Below, one piece after another: positions 35,105-44,381 of a DNA stretch of 64,000 nucleotides. Made by a program: the position numbers and the translations under genes. Within the stretch, counting starts at the first letter, position 1. Every line of letters starts with the position of its first letter. The notes below the pieces were generated by a model. It was not told where the DNA came from. It ran no database searches and saw only the letters and a program-made list of their open reading frames with translations. The stretch lies in assembly GCA_965212135.1 (NCBI GenBank), contig OZ243044.1, positions 744,001 to 808,000 on the forward strand. The letters are read 5' to 3'. The DNA comes from Bin75 sp965212135 (lineage in GTDB: Bacteria > Nitrospirota > Nitrospiria > Nitrospirales > UBA8639).

Positions 35105-35430
35105 AGCTGCCCTCGAACGGGATTGGCCAAGATGGCATGGCTCGTTTTTTCACCATAGGTGACGTTTTCGGTCAGGGCCGTATCGCCGATTTGGTCAATC
35201 ATTTCCATTTTAATCGCATTGTGCTTGGCCATATTGTCGCAAACCCAGACACACTGGGCGCATCCCTTGCAACGGTCCACGGCAACATAGGCGGCACCAT
35301 ATTTCAATCCTTTCTCCTCACCGGCCACATTGTCATACAAAATGGTATTGGCCTCGGGGCAATACTGCGTACACAACTTGCAACTCGTGGCCGCACAAAT
35401 CTCGGTGTCAATATTTGCGACTAAATACAT
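35101..35430 (-). CDS. forD: 2-oxoacid:ferredoxin oxidoreductase, delta subunit (ferredoxin-like)
   Basis: This 109-residue protein carries two cysteine clusters: CAATSCKLCTQYCPEA and CKGCAQCVWVCD. They fit two [4Fe-4S] sites that relay electrons from the TPP centre to ferredoxin. It lies between the gamma and epsilon genes of the same operon, overlapping the latter. Confidence 0.87.
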   Translation of the reverse strand: MYLVANIDTEICAATSCKLCTQYCPEANTILYDNVAGEEKGLKYGAAYVAVDRCKGCAQCVWVCDNMAKHNAIKMEMIDQIGDTALTENVTYGEKTSHAILANPVRGQL

Positions 35431-35455
35431 AGGGGCCTCTTTCGTCGGTTAAACA

Positions 35456-36160
35456 TCACGCCATGGCTGGCGCGGTGGACGCCTGCTTCACTTGCACCCA
35501 ATCGTGTTCCACGGCAAAATTCCAAGCGGCCTGGACCACGGCCAGATTCTTGTCGATCAATTCCTGTTTCTTCTTGAACTTTCTCTCGACCACACTATCC
35601 AAAGCCGCCGTGCCTCCGGACACCACAAAGCCTTTCCCAAGGAATCGGTCTTTGACAGCTTGTTCCAACGCCTCCATGTTCGTGAGGCCGGTAATGGCCC
35701 CCATAGCCCCCACCATCGCCATATTCGTGGCCAGGTCAATTCCCGCCACGTCCAGCGACAATTTCGTGGCAGGCAAGTAGAACAGCTTGGCGTTCAGTTC
35801 GGCGAGTTCGCGTTCCTGGTCGGCCTCGAGTCTCATCGGACCATCATGGTTGATTAACGCAATCCCTTCCTTTTTCAATCCAAAGTAAAATGGATTGGTA
35901 TAACTTTTCCCATGGGTAATCACCTGCGGGTGGAAGATCATAATAATATGCGGGAACGTGATTTCACCAATTTCATAGATTGGTTCATCGGAGACCCTGA
36001 CATAGCTTTCCACTGGCGCCATTCGCTTCTCGGAACCATAGAAAGGCACGATGGTGCTTTCTCCACCGGCATTAATCACTCCCGTACTGAAGATATGAGA
36101 AGCCGTGACGACACCTTGCCCGCCCACTCCCGCCATACGAATGTTATAACGAAGCACCAT
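35456..36160 (-). CDS. forG: 2-oxoacid:ferredoxin oxidoreductase, gamma subunit
   Basis: This 234-residue protein has the gamma-subunit motifs GVGGQGVVTASHIFSTG near the N-terminus and TIVPFYGSEKRMAPVESYVR, followed by IALINHDGPM. It contributes to CoA binding in this enzyme family. It is 62 bases downstream of the beta gene and 25 bases upstream of the delta gene. The last 45 residues are a helical tail (KFKKKQELIDKN region). Confidence 0.9.
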   Translation of the reverse strand: MVLRYNIRMAGVGGQGVVTASHIFSTGVINAGGESTIVPFYGSEKRMAPVESYVRVSDEPIYEIGEITFPHIIMIFHPQVITHGKSYTNPFYFGLKKEGIALINHDGPMRLEADQERELAELNAKLFYLPATKLSLDVAGIDLATNMAMVGAMGAITGLTNMEALEQAVKDRFLGKGFVVSGGTAALDSVVERKFKKKQELIDKNLAVVQAAWNFAVEHDWVQVKQASTAPAMA

Positions 36161-36222
36161 TGTCTGAGCCCTCCTCTCTCGTCACGTCGTACCCCGCCGC
36201 TTCCGGCCCCGCCAAAGAATTT

Positions 36223-37113
36223 TTACTTGCGTTCCACCGCAGTCGCCGGTTTCGGCAGGTATTCTTTGTAGCCATACAACTGGGACAAATAATCCTTGGC
36301 TTCATCCGTGATATATTCCGAAAATTTATAGCGATCGGTTTCGACCGTTTTGGCGTCTTCCATCACTTTGTCCGTTGGAATCGCGTATTCGATATTACAG
36401 GACGTGTAGGCCTGGATGTAAGTGGGACCAATTTCTCTCGCGACCAGGACGGCTTTTTTGATCACACTTTCAACGCGCCGCGGGTTATTGGGGACGACCG
36501 TCGCCACATAGGCGCAACCGGCCACTTTGGCCATACCCAACATATCCATTTTCTCGAACTTCTTGCCGAGCGGCGCCATTTTCAACACTTGATTCTGGTT
36601 CGTCATGCCGCTTTCCTGGCCCCCGGTGTTCCCGTAAACTTCATTGTCCAGCATGATAGTGGTGAACTTTTCTTTTCTGAACCACGAGTGCAGCGTTTGG
36701 GCAAAGCCAATATCGGCCATCCCGCCATCCCCGGCCATCACGACGACGTCCTTGGGCTGATCGCCAAAGCGCAACCGAAGGCCGCGGGTCAATCCACTCG
36801 CCACGCCATTCTGGTCTCCATAATTGCCGTATACGAACGGGATGGCCGCCTGCGAGATAGCCAGCCGTCCGCAGCCGGCCGTCCCCACCGTGATGGTATC
36901 TTCAGGATTTGGAAAAGCAATGACAGCCAGGCGAATAAACAAGGTCATGGCACATCCGGCACACATCGGATGCTCTTCCAAAATCTCCTTAAAGGTTCCC
37001 ACTTGCGATACTGATATTTTTTCCCCAAACGGACCATGCTCCACCATATCTCGATATTCTTTGGGCATGAATCTTTCAAAACCCGGCGTAAACTTGACAT
37101 AATCGAGGCTCAT
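36223..37113 (-). CDS. forB: 2-oxoacid:ferredoxin oxidoreductase, beta subunit (TPP-binding)
   Basis: This 296-residue protein has the TPP motif VVMAGDGGMADIG followed about 30 residues on by MLDNEVYGNTGGQ. Its [4Fe-4S] cysteines lie in MCAGCAMT, GTAGCGR and SCNIEYA. It carries the catalytic thiamine centre. It is the first gene of the operon. An AGGG ribosome site precedes the ATG at 37113, and the roughly 280 bases upstream should contain the operon promoter. Confidence 0.92.
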   Translation of the reverse strand: MSLDYVKFTPGFERFMPKEYRDMVEHGPFGEKISVSQVGTFKEILEEHPMCAGCAMTLFIRLAVIAFPNPEDTITVGTAGCGRLAISQAAIPFVYGNYGDQNGVASGLTRGLRLRFGDQPKDVVVMAGDGGMADIGFAQTLHSWFRKEKFTTIMLDNEVYGNTGGQESGMTNQNQVLKMAPLGKKFEKMDMLGMAKVAGCAYVATVVPNNPRRVESVIKKAVLVAREIGPTYIQAYTSCNIEYAIPTDKVMEDAKTVETDRYKFSEYITDEAKDYLSQLYGYKEYLPKPATAVERK

Positions 37114-37289
37114 CGTAGGCCCTCCCTTAGTGTGTTCTATTTTGATACGGCTCGCTGAAGTCGGTTAGCATCAAGAAATCTTTCGTTGGCCAGATGCCTT
37201 CAAGCGATATGCATACTCTCCATGAATGACACGACCATCCTAAAATGAACCATGGCCGAAGGCAACAAAAAAGAAGGCCCAACTCTTTC

Positions 37290-37325
37290 TAAAAGAAGCC
37301 CTATCCGGCAATTCTCCGGCTAGGC
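37290..37325 (-). terminator. Possible terminator after the M23 peptidase gene
   Basis: A hairpin with arms GCCTAGCCGG/CCGGATAGGGC and one bulge lies in the gap between the M23 gene and forB. Read on the minus strand it is followed by TTCTTTTAG. The T tract is short and offset, so this is only a candidate. The rest of the gap (37114-37396) shows no gene. Confidence 0.4.
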
Positions 37326-37396
37326 CATTGGCCCCATTTCCCCGGTGAATGAACACGTACAGGGCATACCGCTCCGGAGATCGTCCGAGAGGGACA

Positions 37397-38371
37397 TCAG
37401 TCCAAAATATACTGGAGAGGGTTAACGACCTGATCATTCACGGCAACCTGGTAATGCAGATGAGGCCCTGTAGAAAACTTCCCTGTATTGCCCAGCCAAC
37501 CGATCACATCTCCTCTTTTGACCTTCTGGCCATACTGGACCAGAATTTTGGAAAGATGTCCATAAGTCGTCTCGATGCCATATCCATGATCAATCCGAAT
37601 AAAATTTCCCAGCCTCGTACCATAGGCGGCCCCCACAATTTTTCCAGTGGCCGGAGCTTGGATTTCTTTCCCTTTCATGGCCCCAATATCCACACCTGAA
37701 TGGAAGGTCTTTTTTCCTGTAAAGGGCGAAATCCGAGGCCCGAACTTTGAGGTCATGCGTCCTCTGACCGGCCAAATAGAAGGCGTCGAAGCCCAACGTT
37801 CGACACGTGCTCCCGCGGTCTCTTCCAACCGACCAAGAATGCCCTGTTGCCTCACCGCCTGTTGATTGAGCCAGATCAGATCTCTGGCGATTTGAGCCGC
37901 CAGGACGGCTCGAGGGGCAGGCCTCCCTTCGTCGGCGCCACCATCGGCATGTGATGCAACGTCTTCCAGCGACTGTCCCCGCTCACCCGTCGCCGTCTCA
38001 TACGGAAACTCTTCACCACCCTGTCCATTGCTTCCCATGCCCACGGGTTGCTCGGGTTCCAGCCCAAACATCGTTTGCAATTTTTCGTTTAGCTCCCGCA
38101 TGGCCAGCATACGCTGCTTCATGTCGGCAATGGCTTTAGAGAACGCAACCATTTGACCACTGGCCTGGCTCATGGCCTGCTGCAAGCCTTTAAGGTCTTG
38201 AACCTGACTGGTCTGAACCACATAATGAGCCAGACCGCCCACCTGTATGACGAACAAGGCCACGATGGTGAAAAACGCCCTCTTAACAAGCTTCTTACGC
38301 AAACAAATCTGCAAAGGATTCGCCATGATTCCACGAAAAATCATTATCGTATAGACATCATCCGAGAGTTT
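37397..38371 (-). CDS. M23-family cell-wall peptidase (LytM-type)
   Basis: The protein has about 324 residues. One N-terminal membrane helix (FFTIVALFVIQVGGLAHYVV, about residues 33-52) leads into a coiled coil (about residues 55-105), a low-complexity linker, and a C-terminal LytM domain with the zinc motifs FHSGVDIG and GPHLHYQV. Membrane-anchored coiled-coil LytM proteins cut peptidoglycan cross-bridges or activate amidases. The ATG at 38371 (MKLSDDVYTIM) is chosen; another lies at 38320. It stands alone between cutA and the oxidoreductase operon. Confidence 0.88.
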   Translation of the reverse strand, partial: KLSDDVYTIMIFRGIMANPLQICLRKKLVKRAFFTIVALFVIQVGGLAHYVVQTSQVQDLKGLQQAMSQASGQMVAFSKAIADMKQRMLAMRELNEKLQTMFGLEPEQPVGMGSNGQGGEEFPYETATGERGQSLEDVASHADGGADEGRPAPRAVLAAQIARDLIWLNQQAVRQQGILGRLEETAGARVERWASTPSIWPVRGRMTSKFGPRISPFTGKKTFHSGVDIGAMKGKEIQAPATGKIVGAAYGTRLGNFIRIDHGYGIETTYGHLSKILVQYGQKVKRGDVIGWLGNTGKFSTGPHLHYQVAVNDQVVNPLQYILD

Positions 38372-38539
38372 CATATCGCCCTTCTTGGAGTTATTTTCAC
38401 GACGTGTCAACGCTGGTTCCGGTCCCAGCGCATCACTGTACCCAAAAACGCCTTAAGGATCAATACCGCACTTCACATGCCCGGTGATGCTTTGCCTGAT
38501 GCGGCCGGTCCCCCCATTAAAAAAAGTGGGCATCGCAGG

Positions 38540-38863
38540 TTAATCAGGCGCCCTGGTCATGTCATTTAACCACGCCAAATAGTCGCGTGAGCCCTTCACT
38601 ACCGGCAACGCGAGAATTTCCGGGACATCATAGCTGTGATGGGCCTGCACTTCGGCTTCCAAGGCACAATAAGCGTCAGAATTCGATTTCAGCACCATCA
38701 ACCATTCAGGGGATTCGGAGACTTTTCCTTCCCATTCAAAAATGGAAATGACGTTGGGCACCACGGTCACACAAGCCACCAGTTTTTTTTCGACCATGCG
38801 GCGTCCAATCCGCAACGCTTCTTCCTGGGTGGAAGCCGTGACCAAAACAATCAGCTCTCCCAT
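38540..38863 (-). CDS. cutA: Divalent-cation tolerance protein CutA
   Basis: This 107-residue protein has the CutA pattern: IVLVTASTQEEALRIGRRMV, KKLVACVTVVPNV, FEWEGKVSESPEWLMVLKS and HSYDVPEILALPV. CutA forms very stable trimers with a PII-like fold; its link to copper tolerance is disputed. It is complete, with no close partner. About 110 bases separate it from the lipoprotein gene. Confidence 0.95.
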   Translation of the reverse strand: MGELIVLVTASTQEEALRIGRRMVEKKLVACVTVVPNVISIFEWEGKVSESPEWLMVLKSNSDAYCALEAEVQAHHSYDVPEILALPVVKGSRDYLAWLNDMTRAPD

Positions 38864-38973
38864 GCCCTATCCCCGCTCTCCTTGCCTGGCTCCCTGGCAC
38901 GCGTTCCTCAACATGAAGACAGGGACATCGCCATCCCTCTATGCTCTATTCGGTTTTCCCCTTTCCGTGTCAC

Positions 38974-39720
38974 TCAAAAGCCTTTCGTGCGCGGCGGCAT
39001 TTTATCGGCCAGGTCAAGAATGACCAGCCCCAGCGCCTCCTGGATGGACTGCGGGTAATTCTTCACGGACTCTTCCAACCCATGATAGAGCGTATCCACC
39101 TCTTGGTTTTCAAATTCCATCGAAAAATGCCACAGGACGCGGCTTGGATCGTCCGCCGGAGTTAAACGCATATCCATTGCCACTTCAGTCGTGGTGTTGC
39201 CCATGGGCAGACCCACCAGCCACAAAACAGGCCCGAGAGGACCGAGCAGATACGTTGAAATAGTCCGAGACCACCGCGTCGAATACAGGCTCCCACGTAA
39301 AACAAAATCACTGGACGGCGCCTGTTGGTCATCGGCAACAAACGTCACGGAAGAAAAAATGTTCGCTTTTTGAATTTCATCAGCCACGACGCGTGCAAAA
39401 TCGCGCGGCGGATCAAAGATGACTTCATCAATAGGTTCGGGCTTGGAAATAGTCTCAGGCCGATCATACACCGTCACGCCATAATGAACGAGAGGAATGG
39501 CGATTTTCCAATATTCCTCTTGCACCGCCGTGCCGCGTTTATCTTCAAGAGGAAGCACCGCCAAACTGGCCGAGATCGGCTGGGCCGCCGAAACATCCAA
39601 ATAGGTCTTGTCCGGAGGGGGCGGGTACGTCCATTCTCGTGAACCCAGGCATCCCGCCATCGTCAACGACGCCAGAATCAGAACGCAAACCATGGTGTGG
39701 ACTGACAACCGACAACTCAT
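38974..39720 (-). CDS. Predicted lipoprotein of unknown function
   Basis: The protein has 248 residues from the ATG at 39720, which is preceded by a good GGAGG site eight bases upstream; the frame runs further to 39789. A lipobox LTMAGC with Cys24 ends the signal peptide. The mature part has alternating beta segments (ASLAVLPLEDKRGTAVQEEY, FVLRGSLYSTRWSRTIS) reminiscent of outer-membrane-associated LPS/organelle assembly lipoproteins, but I do not assign a family. It ends with a helix predicted by SIQEALGLVILDLADK. Confidence 0.8.
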   Translation of the reverse strand: MSCRLSVHTMVCVLILASLTMAGCLGSREWTYPPPPDKTYLDVSAAQPISASLAVLPLEDKRGTAVQEEYWKIAIPLVHYGVTVYDRPETISKPEPIDEVIFDPPRDFARVVADEIQKANIFSSVTFVADDQQAPSSDFVLRGSLYSTRWSRTISTYLLGPLGPVLWLVGLPMGNTTTEVAMDMRLTPADDPSRVLWHFSMEFENQEVDTLYHGLEESVKNYPQSIQEALGLVILDLADKMPPRTKGF

Positions 39721-39816
39721 ACATGACCTCCTTGTGGACAAACAATAATCTTCAACGGTCCGGAATGCTGTGTGGCATATGAACCACAAGCCCGATGCGG
39801 CCCGTTGGCTCTCAAA

Positions 39817-40473
39817 TCACCCATCCCCCCGTTCAGACCCAACCGCCTGACATTCGTGACACAAACCGCCGGACACAACCAGTTTTTCCATTAGATCGGG
39901 ATAGGAGCGCGTGACGGGAAATTGCGGATATTCGGAACAAAGCGTATCCGGAGGGCAGAAGAAAAAACCGGCGTCGGCCTCTGTCAGCATGGACACATCG
40001 TTGTAGGAATCTCCGGCGGCCAGCACGTGAAAATTCAGGTTTTTGAATGCCGCCACCGCATGACGCTTTTGGTCTTTTTGCCGAAGAAAATAGTTCCGGA
40101 TAGAGCCGGCGCCGTCAATCTCCAAGGTATGACAAAAGATGGAAGGATAATGCAACTGTTTCATGAGAGGGCCGACTAATTCATAATAGGTATCCGACAA
40201 GACAATCACCTGGCACCGCTCCCGCAACCAGGCCAGGAAGTCCACGGCGCCATCCAATGGTTTCATCGTGGCGACAACGTCCGCCACGTCTGAAAGCCCG
40301 ATGTGATGTTTGGACAGAATGTCCAGACGGAGCCGCATTAATTCGTCGTAGTCGGGAATATCTCTGGTGGTCACCCGGAGGGCGTCAATCCCCGTTTTTG
40401 CGGACAGCTCCAGCCAAATTTCCGGGGTTAAGACCCCTTCCATGTCCAAACACATGACGACGGGTGATTTCAT
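39817..40473 (-). CDS. thrH: ThrH-like HAD phosphatase (phosphoserine/homoserine-type)
   Basis: The protein has 218 residues from the ATG at 40473. HAD motifs: CLDMEGVLTPE (motif I, where Asp-x-Glu is the ThrH form of DxD), VIVLSDTYYE (motif II) and LAAGDSYNDVSML (motif IV). The ThrH family transfers phosphate from phosphoserine to homoserine or water. The C-terminal tail CHECQAVGSERG is an added Cys pair. The frame is open upstream to 40596. It is close to a lipoprotein gene, with no obvious functional link. Confidence 0.85.
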   Translation of the reverse strand: MKSPVVMCLDMEGVLTPEIWLELSAKTGIDALRVTTRDIPDYDELMRLRLDILSKHHIGLSDVADVVATMKPLDGAVDFLAWLRERCQVIVLSDTYYELVGPLMKQLHYPSIFCHTLEIDGAGSIRNYFLRQKDQKRHAVAAFKNLNFHVLAAGDSYNDVSMLTEADAGFFFCPPDTLCSEYPQFPVTRSYPDLMEKLVVSGGLCHECQAVGSERGDG

Positions 40474-40637
40474 GTGACACCCAAAGCAACACTCCATCGA
40501 AAGAGCAGTGACAAGACAACATGAAACGATGAGCGTATTGTATAAAAACCGGGGAGAGAGTACAAATCCGGCTTGCCCGTGCGAGCGGCCACACAATGTG
40601 GGGGGTGTTCATTCATGACAAACCGACGCTCGGACGA

Positions 40638-41642
40638 TTACCCGAAGGCAAGCAGCAAACCAAACGCCAGATAACACAGGCCATTGAAAATCAGGTGGTA
40701 CGGCATCAGGGCGTGAGATCGCAAACGGATTTTGAGATAGCCCGTGGCAATGATCGTCAACCCCATCCCCCACAGCACTTCTTTGCGTGGGCCCCATGTC
40801 GTCAACATCACCCCAAGCGCCGGCAGCAAGCTCCCTTGAAACACCATCGCCCCGGTGATATTGCCAAAAGCCAGGGTATCCCGCCTCCGCCGCACCCAGA
40901 TAATACTATTCACTTTTTCCGGCAATTCGGTCGCCACCGGCACAATCAACAACGACAACGACAGGGCGGAAATGCCAAGCCAGGTTGCCAGATGCCCCAC
41001 ACCATAGACAAACCCCTTGGCCCCTCCAATAATCAATCCGAAGCCGACGGCCAATTGCAAAAGGATCGTGACGAAATTTTCAGGAAGCCCCGCCCAACCG
41101 ACAAAAAGAGGACGATCCGCCGTGGTGCCATGGCCCCGTTCAACCAGCCCCCGCGAAGCGCGAAGCGTCAACAGGAGATAGACGACATAACTCAGGCTCA
41201 ATCCCAACGCCAACGACACTCGTGCCATGCGCCATTCCAGAGGCACAAAAACCGCCAGAATGGCCACCGTCCAGACAAAAAGAAACCAATTCAGGTCCCG
41301 ATGCACGCCGGTGGGCTCGGGACAAAAAGCCTGACGCCAGCCACGACTCTGGGCGGCAAACATTCCCATCAAGAACAGCGTAAGAGTCGAAAGCATTAAC
41401 GGAGCGCCTAAAATGGCCCCCACGCCGACCTCATGCCGAACCGACAAATCCCCGGTCGAGGCCAACACGGCCACCACCGGGATCATCGCCTCGGGCAATG
41501 CCGTGCCGACAGCCGCGAACACCGACCCCGTGACCCCCTCGGAAATGCCTAAACGTTCTCCGAGATGCTCAAGCGCATTGGTAAACGCCTCCGCACCGAT
41601 TAAAATGGCCAGCAACGCAATAAGCAAAATCCATAATTCCAT
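40638..41642 (-). CDS. Sodium/calcium exchanger-type membrane protein (CaCA superfamily)
   Basis: This 334-residue protein has about ten hydrophobic helices and two related halves. The alpha repeats are recognisable as GSVFAAVGTALPEAMIPVVA in the first half and SLLIVPVATELPEKVNSIIW in the second; both keep the acidic Glu and Pro of the CaCA ion-binding site. It probably moves Ca2+ or another cation against Na+ or H+. Neither direction nor ion is proven by sequence. It is a single gene between thrH and a possible small protein. Confidence 0.87.
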   Translation of the reverse strand: MELWILLIALLAILIGAEAFTNALEHLGERLGISEGVTGSVFAAVGTALPEAMIPVVAVLASTGDLSVRHEVGVGAILGAPLMLSTLTLFLMGMFAAQSRGWRQAFCPEPTGVHRDLNWFLFVWTVAILAVFVPLEWRMARVSLALGLSLSYVVYLLLTLRASRGLVERGHGTTADRPLFVGWAGLPENFVTILLQLAVGFGLIIGGAKGFVYGVGHLATWLGISALSLSLLIVPVATELPEKVNSIIWVRRRRDTLAFGNITGAMVFQGSLLPALGVMLTTWGPRKEVLWGMGLTIIATGYLKIRLRSHALMPYHLIFNGLCYLAFGLLLAFG

Positions 41643-41745
41643 GGCTTGACCCGTCTTGTTACAAGCGGCGCTCGCTCGCCCTGCATGGCAGGAGTCGCCC
41701 CGGCGCCGCCTTGCTCACGCAATAAAATTTCACTAGACTGCTCCT

Positions 41746-41901
41746 GTGAGCAACGAAATCATCATCGCCGTTTTTTGTGTCGTCGGGCTTGCGGCCTATC
41801 GCCTTGGAACCCTGTGGTGGCGCAGACGGCGGACGGCCAAGCAGGCCGACAGGCTTCTCGCCAACGTTGTGAAATCCAAAGATGCCTTTCGCCGCCAGTG
41901 A
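41746..41901 (+). CDS. Possible small single-helix membrane protein, 51 residues
   Basis: A GTG at 41746 opens a 51-residue frame with a hydrophobic helix (IIIAVFCVVGLAAYRLG), an Arg-rich patch (WWRRRRTAKQA) and an amphipathic tail. The layout is that of a small inner-membrane protein. There is no clear ribosome site, so this is tentative. The flanks (41643-41745 and 41902-42078) show no other gene. Confidence 0.35.
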   Translation: MSNEIIIAVFCVVGLAAYRLGTLWWRRRRTAKQADRLLANVVKSKDAFRRQ

Positions 41902-42078
41902 GCGCGCCGGCCGGCGCACCGGCAACACACCCAAGCCCGTTCCGGCAACCCAGAAACCGCGTCTTCACCATTCGTCGCTTCGTGGAAGACGGACGCGCAA
42001 CGCCGCTTGCCCGGTTCCCCGTCATGCCCGGTCACACCTTGTCCACCCCACCGCATGCACTCGCAACAACATAAAACG

Positions 42079-42714
42079 CTAAAACACAAAAGCCTGTTGA
42101 AGAGGGCGAACGCCCTTGCGGGATTGATGGCCGTCCCGTTTTGTGCGGGTTGGCGTCCGGGAGGAAGACAGGGCCATCTCCCGAAGAAGGCCCAAACAAC
42201 GCCCACAGCGATGCCGTTTCGTTGAGAGGGTGTTTCGTTGACGATGATACGCATGTCCACACCGCACACAGCGCCACGCAAACTTCGCCAGGGCTTCGAC
42301 TTCCTCGGTCAGCGTGTGATACATCGCAAGGCCCAACCCACCGGCATTCATCACGTCCATGATTCGTTGAAATTCCCGCCCATGCGAGGGCCGGCATGTT
42401 TTCACGTCAAACTGCCATTGATGAATCATCTCATGGGCCAGGGTCCCCCGTATGGCTTCAAAAGATTGACCGGACAACAGCGGAACCGAGAGACGAATGA
42501 CCCGCCCTTTGCCATGCCGCTCCTCCGGAGGTACGCGAACATTGCGCGGACCCATGCGGCTCATAAAAAGGCCGGCCGACGCCGTCAGGCGGGTACTCCA
42601 TTGAATCGCGATGGCCGGCAGCCGCCCCTGGAAATAGGAATCGTTTAACGCTTGCCAGAGCGACCGAAGTCCTTCATCGGAAAGGGGAACGTTGATTGGA
42701 AGACGCATCGCCAT
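42079..42714 (-). CDS. SprT-like zinc metallopeptidase
   Basis: This 211-residue protein has the metzincin-like site LAHEMIHQWQ (His94, Glu95, His98) and a third likely ligand, His111, in SHGREFQ. A C-terminal zinc ribbon follows (CVRCG, then CGRC). SprT/Spartan-type domains cleave proteins bound to DNA in some organisms, but the role of this bacterial form is not established. The tail after residue 180 is basic. It is divergent from tadA by about 100 bases. Confidence 0.82.
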   Translation of the reverse strand: MAMRLPINVPLSDEGLRSLWQALNDSYFQGRLPAIAIQWSTRLTASAGLFMSRMGPRNVRVPPEERHGKGRVIRLSVPLLSGQSFEAIRGTLAHEMIHQWQFDVKTCRPSHGREFQRIMDVMNAGGLGLAMYHTLTEEVEALAKFAWRCVRCGHAYHRQRNTLSTKRHRCGRCLGLLREMALSSSRTPTRTKRDGHQSRKGVRPLQQAFVF

Positions 42715-42816
42715 GGACTACCCGACAGATCCTCATGGAGTATGAGGCCGCACCTATGGTAGCATGTTTTCCGTTTTGAACCAAAATTTTCAGGCAAGCG
42801 GCGTCCACGAGCAACC

Positions 42817-43314
42817 ATGGCCTTCGCAACGGATTCGCAACGGCAGACTGACGACGCATTCATGCATGAAGCGCTCATGGACGCCGCGCAGGCCGCTTCG
42901 CATGGCGAAGTGCCCGTGGGAGCGGTACTCGTGTTTGACAACGCCATCGTTGCCCGGGGATGGAACGCCAGAGAACGCGAACAAGACCCCACCGCCCATG
43001 CGGAACTCATCGCGATTCGGGAAGCCGCGCACCGGTTACACGCCTGGCGATTAACCGGCACAACCCTGTACGTGACGCTGGAACCCTGTCTCATGTGTGC
43101 CGGAGCCATGCTTCTCGCCAGGATTCCCCGATTGGTCTTTGGCGCCCGGGACCCGAAAGCCGGCGCATGCGGCTCGCTCTTTTCGGTCCATGAGGACGTC
43201 CGGTTGAATCACCGCATCGCCGTGAGCCAGGGTGTTCGAGAACACGAATGTCGTGACATGCTTCAGCGATTCTTTCAGCAGTTGAGGCACGGCCGGCTTG
43301 TCCCCATACACTGA
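42817..43314 (+). CDS. tadA: tRNA-specific adenosine deaminase TadA
   Basis: This 165-residue protein has the deaminase zinc site His61-Ala-Glu63 and Pro90-Cys91-Leu-Met-Cys94 (EPCLMC). PVGAVLVFDN and FGARDPKAGACGS are the TadA-type flanking segments. It converts the wobble adenosine to inosine in tRNA-Arg(ACG). It is followed 22 bases later by tRNA-Ser(CGA). Confidence 0.95.
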   Translation: MAFATDSQRQTDDAFMHEALMDAAQAASHGEVPVGAVLVFDNAIVARGWNAREREQDPTAHAELIAIREAAHRLHAWRLTGTTLYVTLEPCLMCAGAMLLARIPRLVFGARDPKAGACGSLFSVHEDVRLNHRIAVSQGVREHECRDMLQRFFQQLRHGRLVPIH

Positions 43315-43335
43315 CAGAGAGCCGAACTGATATGC

Positions 43336-43423
43336 GGAGAGGTGCGAGAGTGGCCGAATCGGGCGGTCTCGAAAACCGTTGACCGGAAACGGTCCGTGGG
43401 TTCGAATCCCACCCTCTCCGCCA
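43336..43423 (+). tRNA. tRNA-Ser, anticodon CGA
   Basis: The acceptor arms GGAGAGG (43336-43342) and CCTCTCC (43413-43419) pair fully. The anticodon loop is CTCGAAA, giving CGA, which reads UCG serine codons. A long variable arm (TTGACCGGAAACGGTC) marks it as a class II tRNA, and the TTCGAAT T-loop is normal. The CCA end is encoded (43421-43423). An AT-rich accessory segment begins right after it. Confidence 0.97.
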
Positions 43424-43459
43424 AATGATGCGCGAACGCATTTTGAGAAAACCCATTCC

Positions 43460-44209
43460 ATGAAGACGCTATCTCCACGGCAAAAATCAATACTTACGGG
43501 ATTATATCTGTCAAAGTTTGACACAGTCGGCCTGCGTCAACTTGGCTTTGAAAGTTCCACAGAGGCTTTCAATGTTATTGGTTCGGCATTGGGTATTCCA
43601 CCCGCATCGGTGAGAAACTACAGAAATGAATTTGACCCTTTGTTTCCAAACAATAGAAAAGGGTGGCACAAGAGAACAATACGTGATTATTGCAAAACGA
43701 TTTATGACAAATTTGGAAAGTTAGACATCGACGAATTTTCCGTATTGCTCAAAAAAATAATTTATGATCAATCTGACCTGAGCATACTCATGGAGGAAAT
43801 CGAGGGCAACATTGGCAACGGAGACAGTTCTTTTGCAAAAAGGCTGATAACGGGGCAGGCCGCGGAGAGATATTTCATGGAAAAATATCAAGAGATTGAT
43901 TGGTTTGGTGGATTTGAAATTGAGGACACAACAAAACTTGGTTGCGGATTCGATTTCCGAATGGTTTCTGCTGACCGTTTTTATTGCGTGGAAGTAAAAG
44001 GAATGAATGAGCAGAGCGGAACTATCTCGCTAACAAACAAAGAACATGCCGTTGCTTCGCTACTTGCTGACAAATACTTTTTGTTTGTCGTAAAAAATTT
44101 TCGAGAGAATCCATTTCATGAATTTTATCAGGACCCGATCAATAGCAAATTGGTTTTTAGGCGTCTTGCGAAAAGTATCGAACAGATAAGCTGGATAACA
44201 AATATGTAA
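43460..44209 (+). CDS. Putative PD-(D/E)XK nuclease (DUF3883/NOV_C-like) with N-terminal helical domain
   Basis: The protein has 249 residues. The N-terminal 100 residues look helical and DNA-binding-like (SPRQKSILTGLYL, GIPPASVRNYRNEF). The C-terminal part shows a nuclease-like pattern: GQAAERYF (residues 132-139), GFDF with Asp165 and FYCVEVKGM with Glu178-Val-Lys180, followed by a helix (NKEHAVASLLADKYF). This matches the DUF3883/NOV_C nuclease fold by pattern; family assignment needs a profile search. It is AT-rich, unlike tadA, and is the first gene after tRNA-Ser, next to a HaeII-like gene. A restriction or defence role is inferred from that neighbour. Confidence 0.6.
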   Translation: MKTLSPRQKSILTGLYLSKFDTVGLRQLGFESSTEAFNVIGSALGIPPASVRNYRNEFDPLFPNNRKGWHKRTIRDYCKTIYDKFGKLDIDEFSVLLKKIIYDQSDLSILMEEIEGNIGNGDSSFAKRLITGQAAERYFMEKYQEIDWFGGFEIEDTTKLGCGFDFRMVSADRFYCVEVKGMNEQSGTISLTNKEHAVASLLADKYFLFVVKNFRENPFHEFYQDPINSKLVFRRLAKSIEQISWITNM

Positions 44210-44381
44210 CTCATCAAAAACAAAGTACTAGATGCCCGCAAGAAGACAGGCTTGCCACTCTCCCGCCATGCCAAACATTACTACAATAGCAACACGCACC
44301 ATGGTGCAATCAATGAAGACTTGAGAAACAAAACCACATAAATTGATTTGTTTGATGCGAAGCAAAGGCCACAAAGAACTT

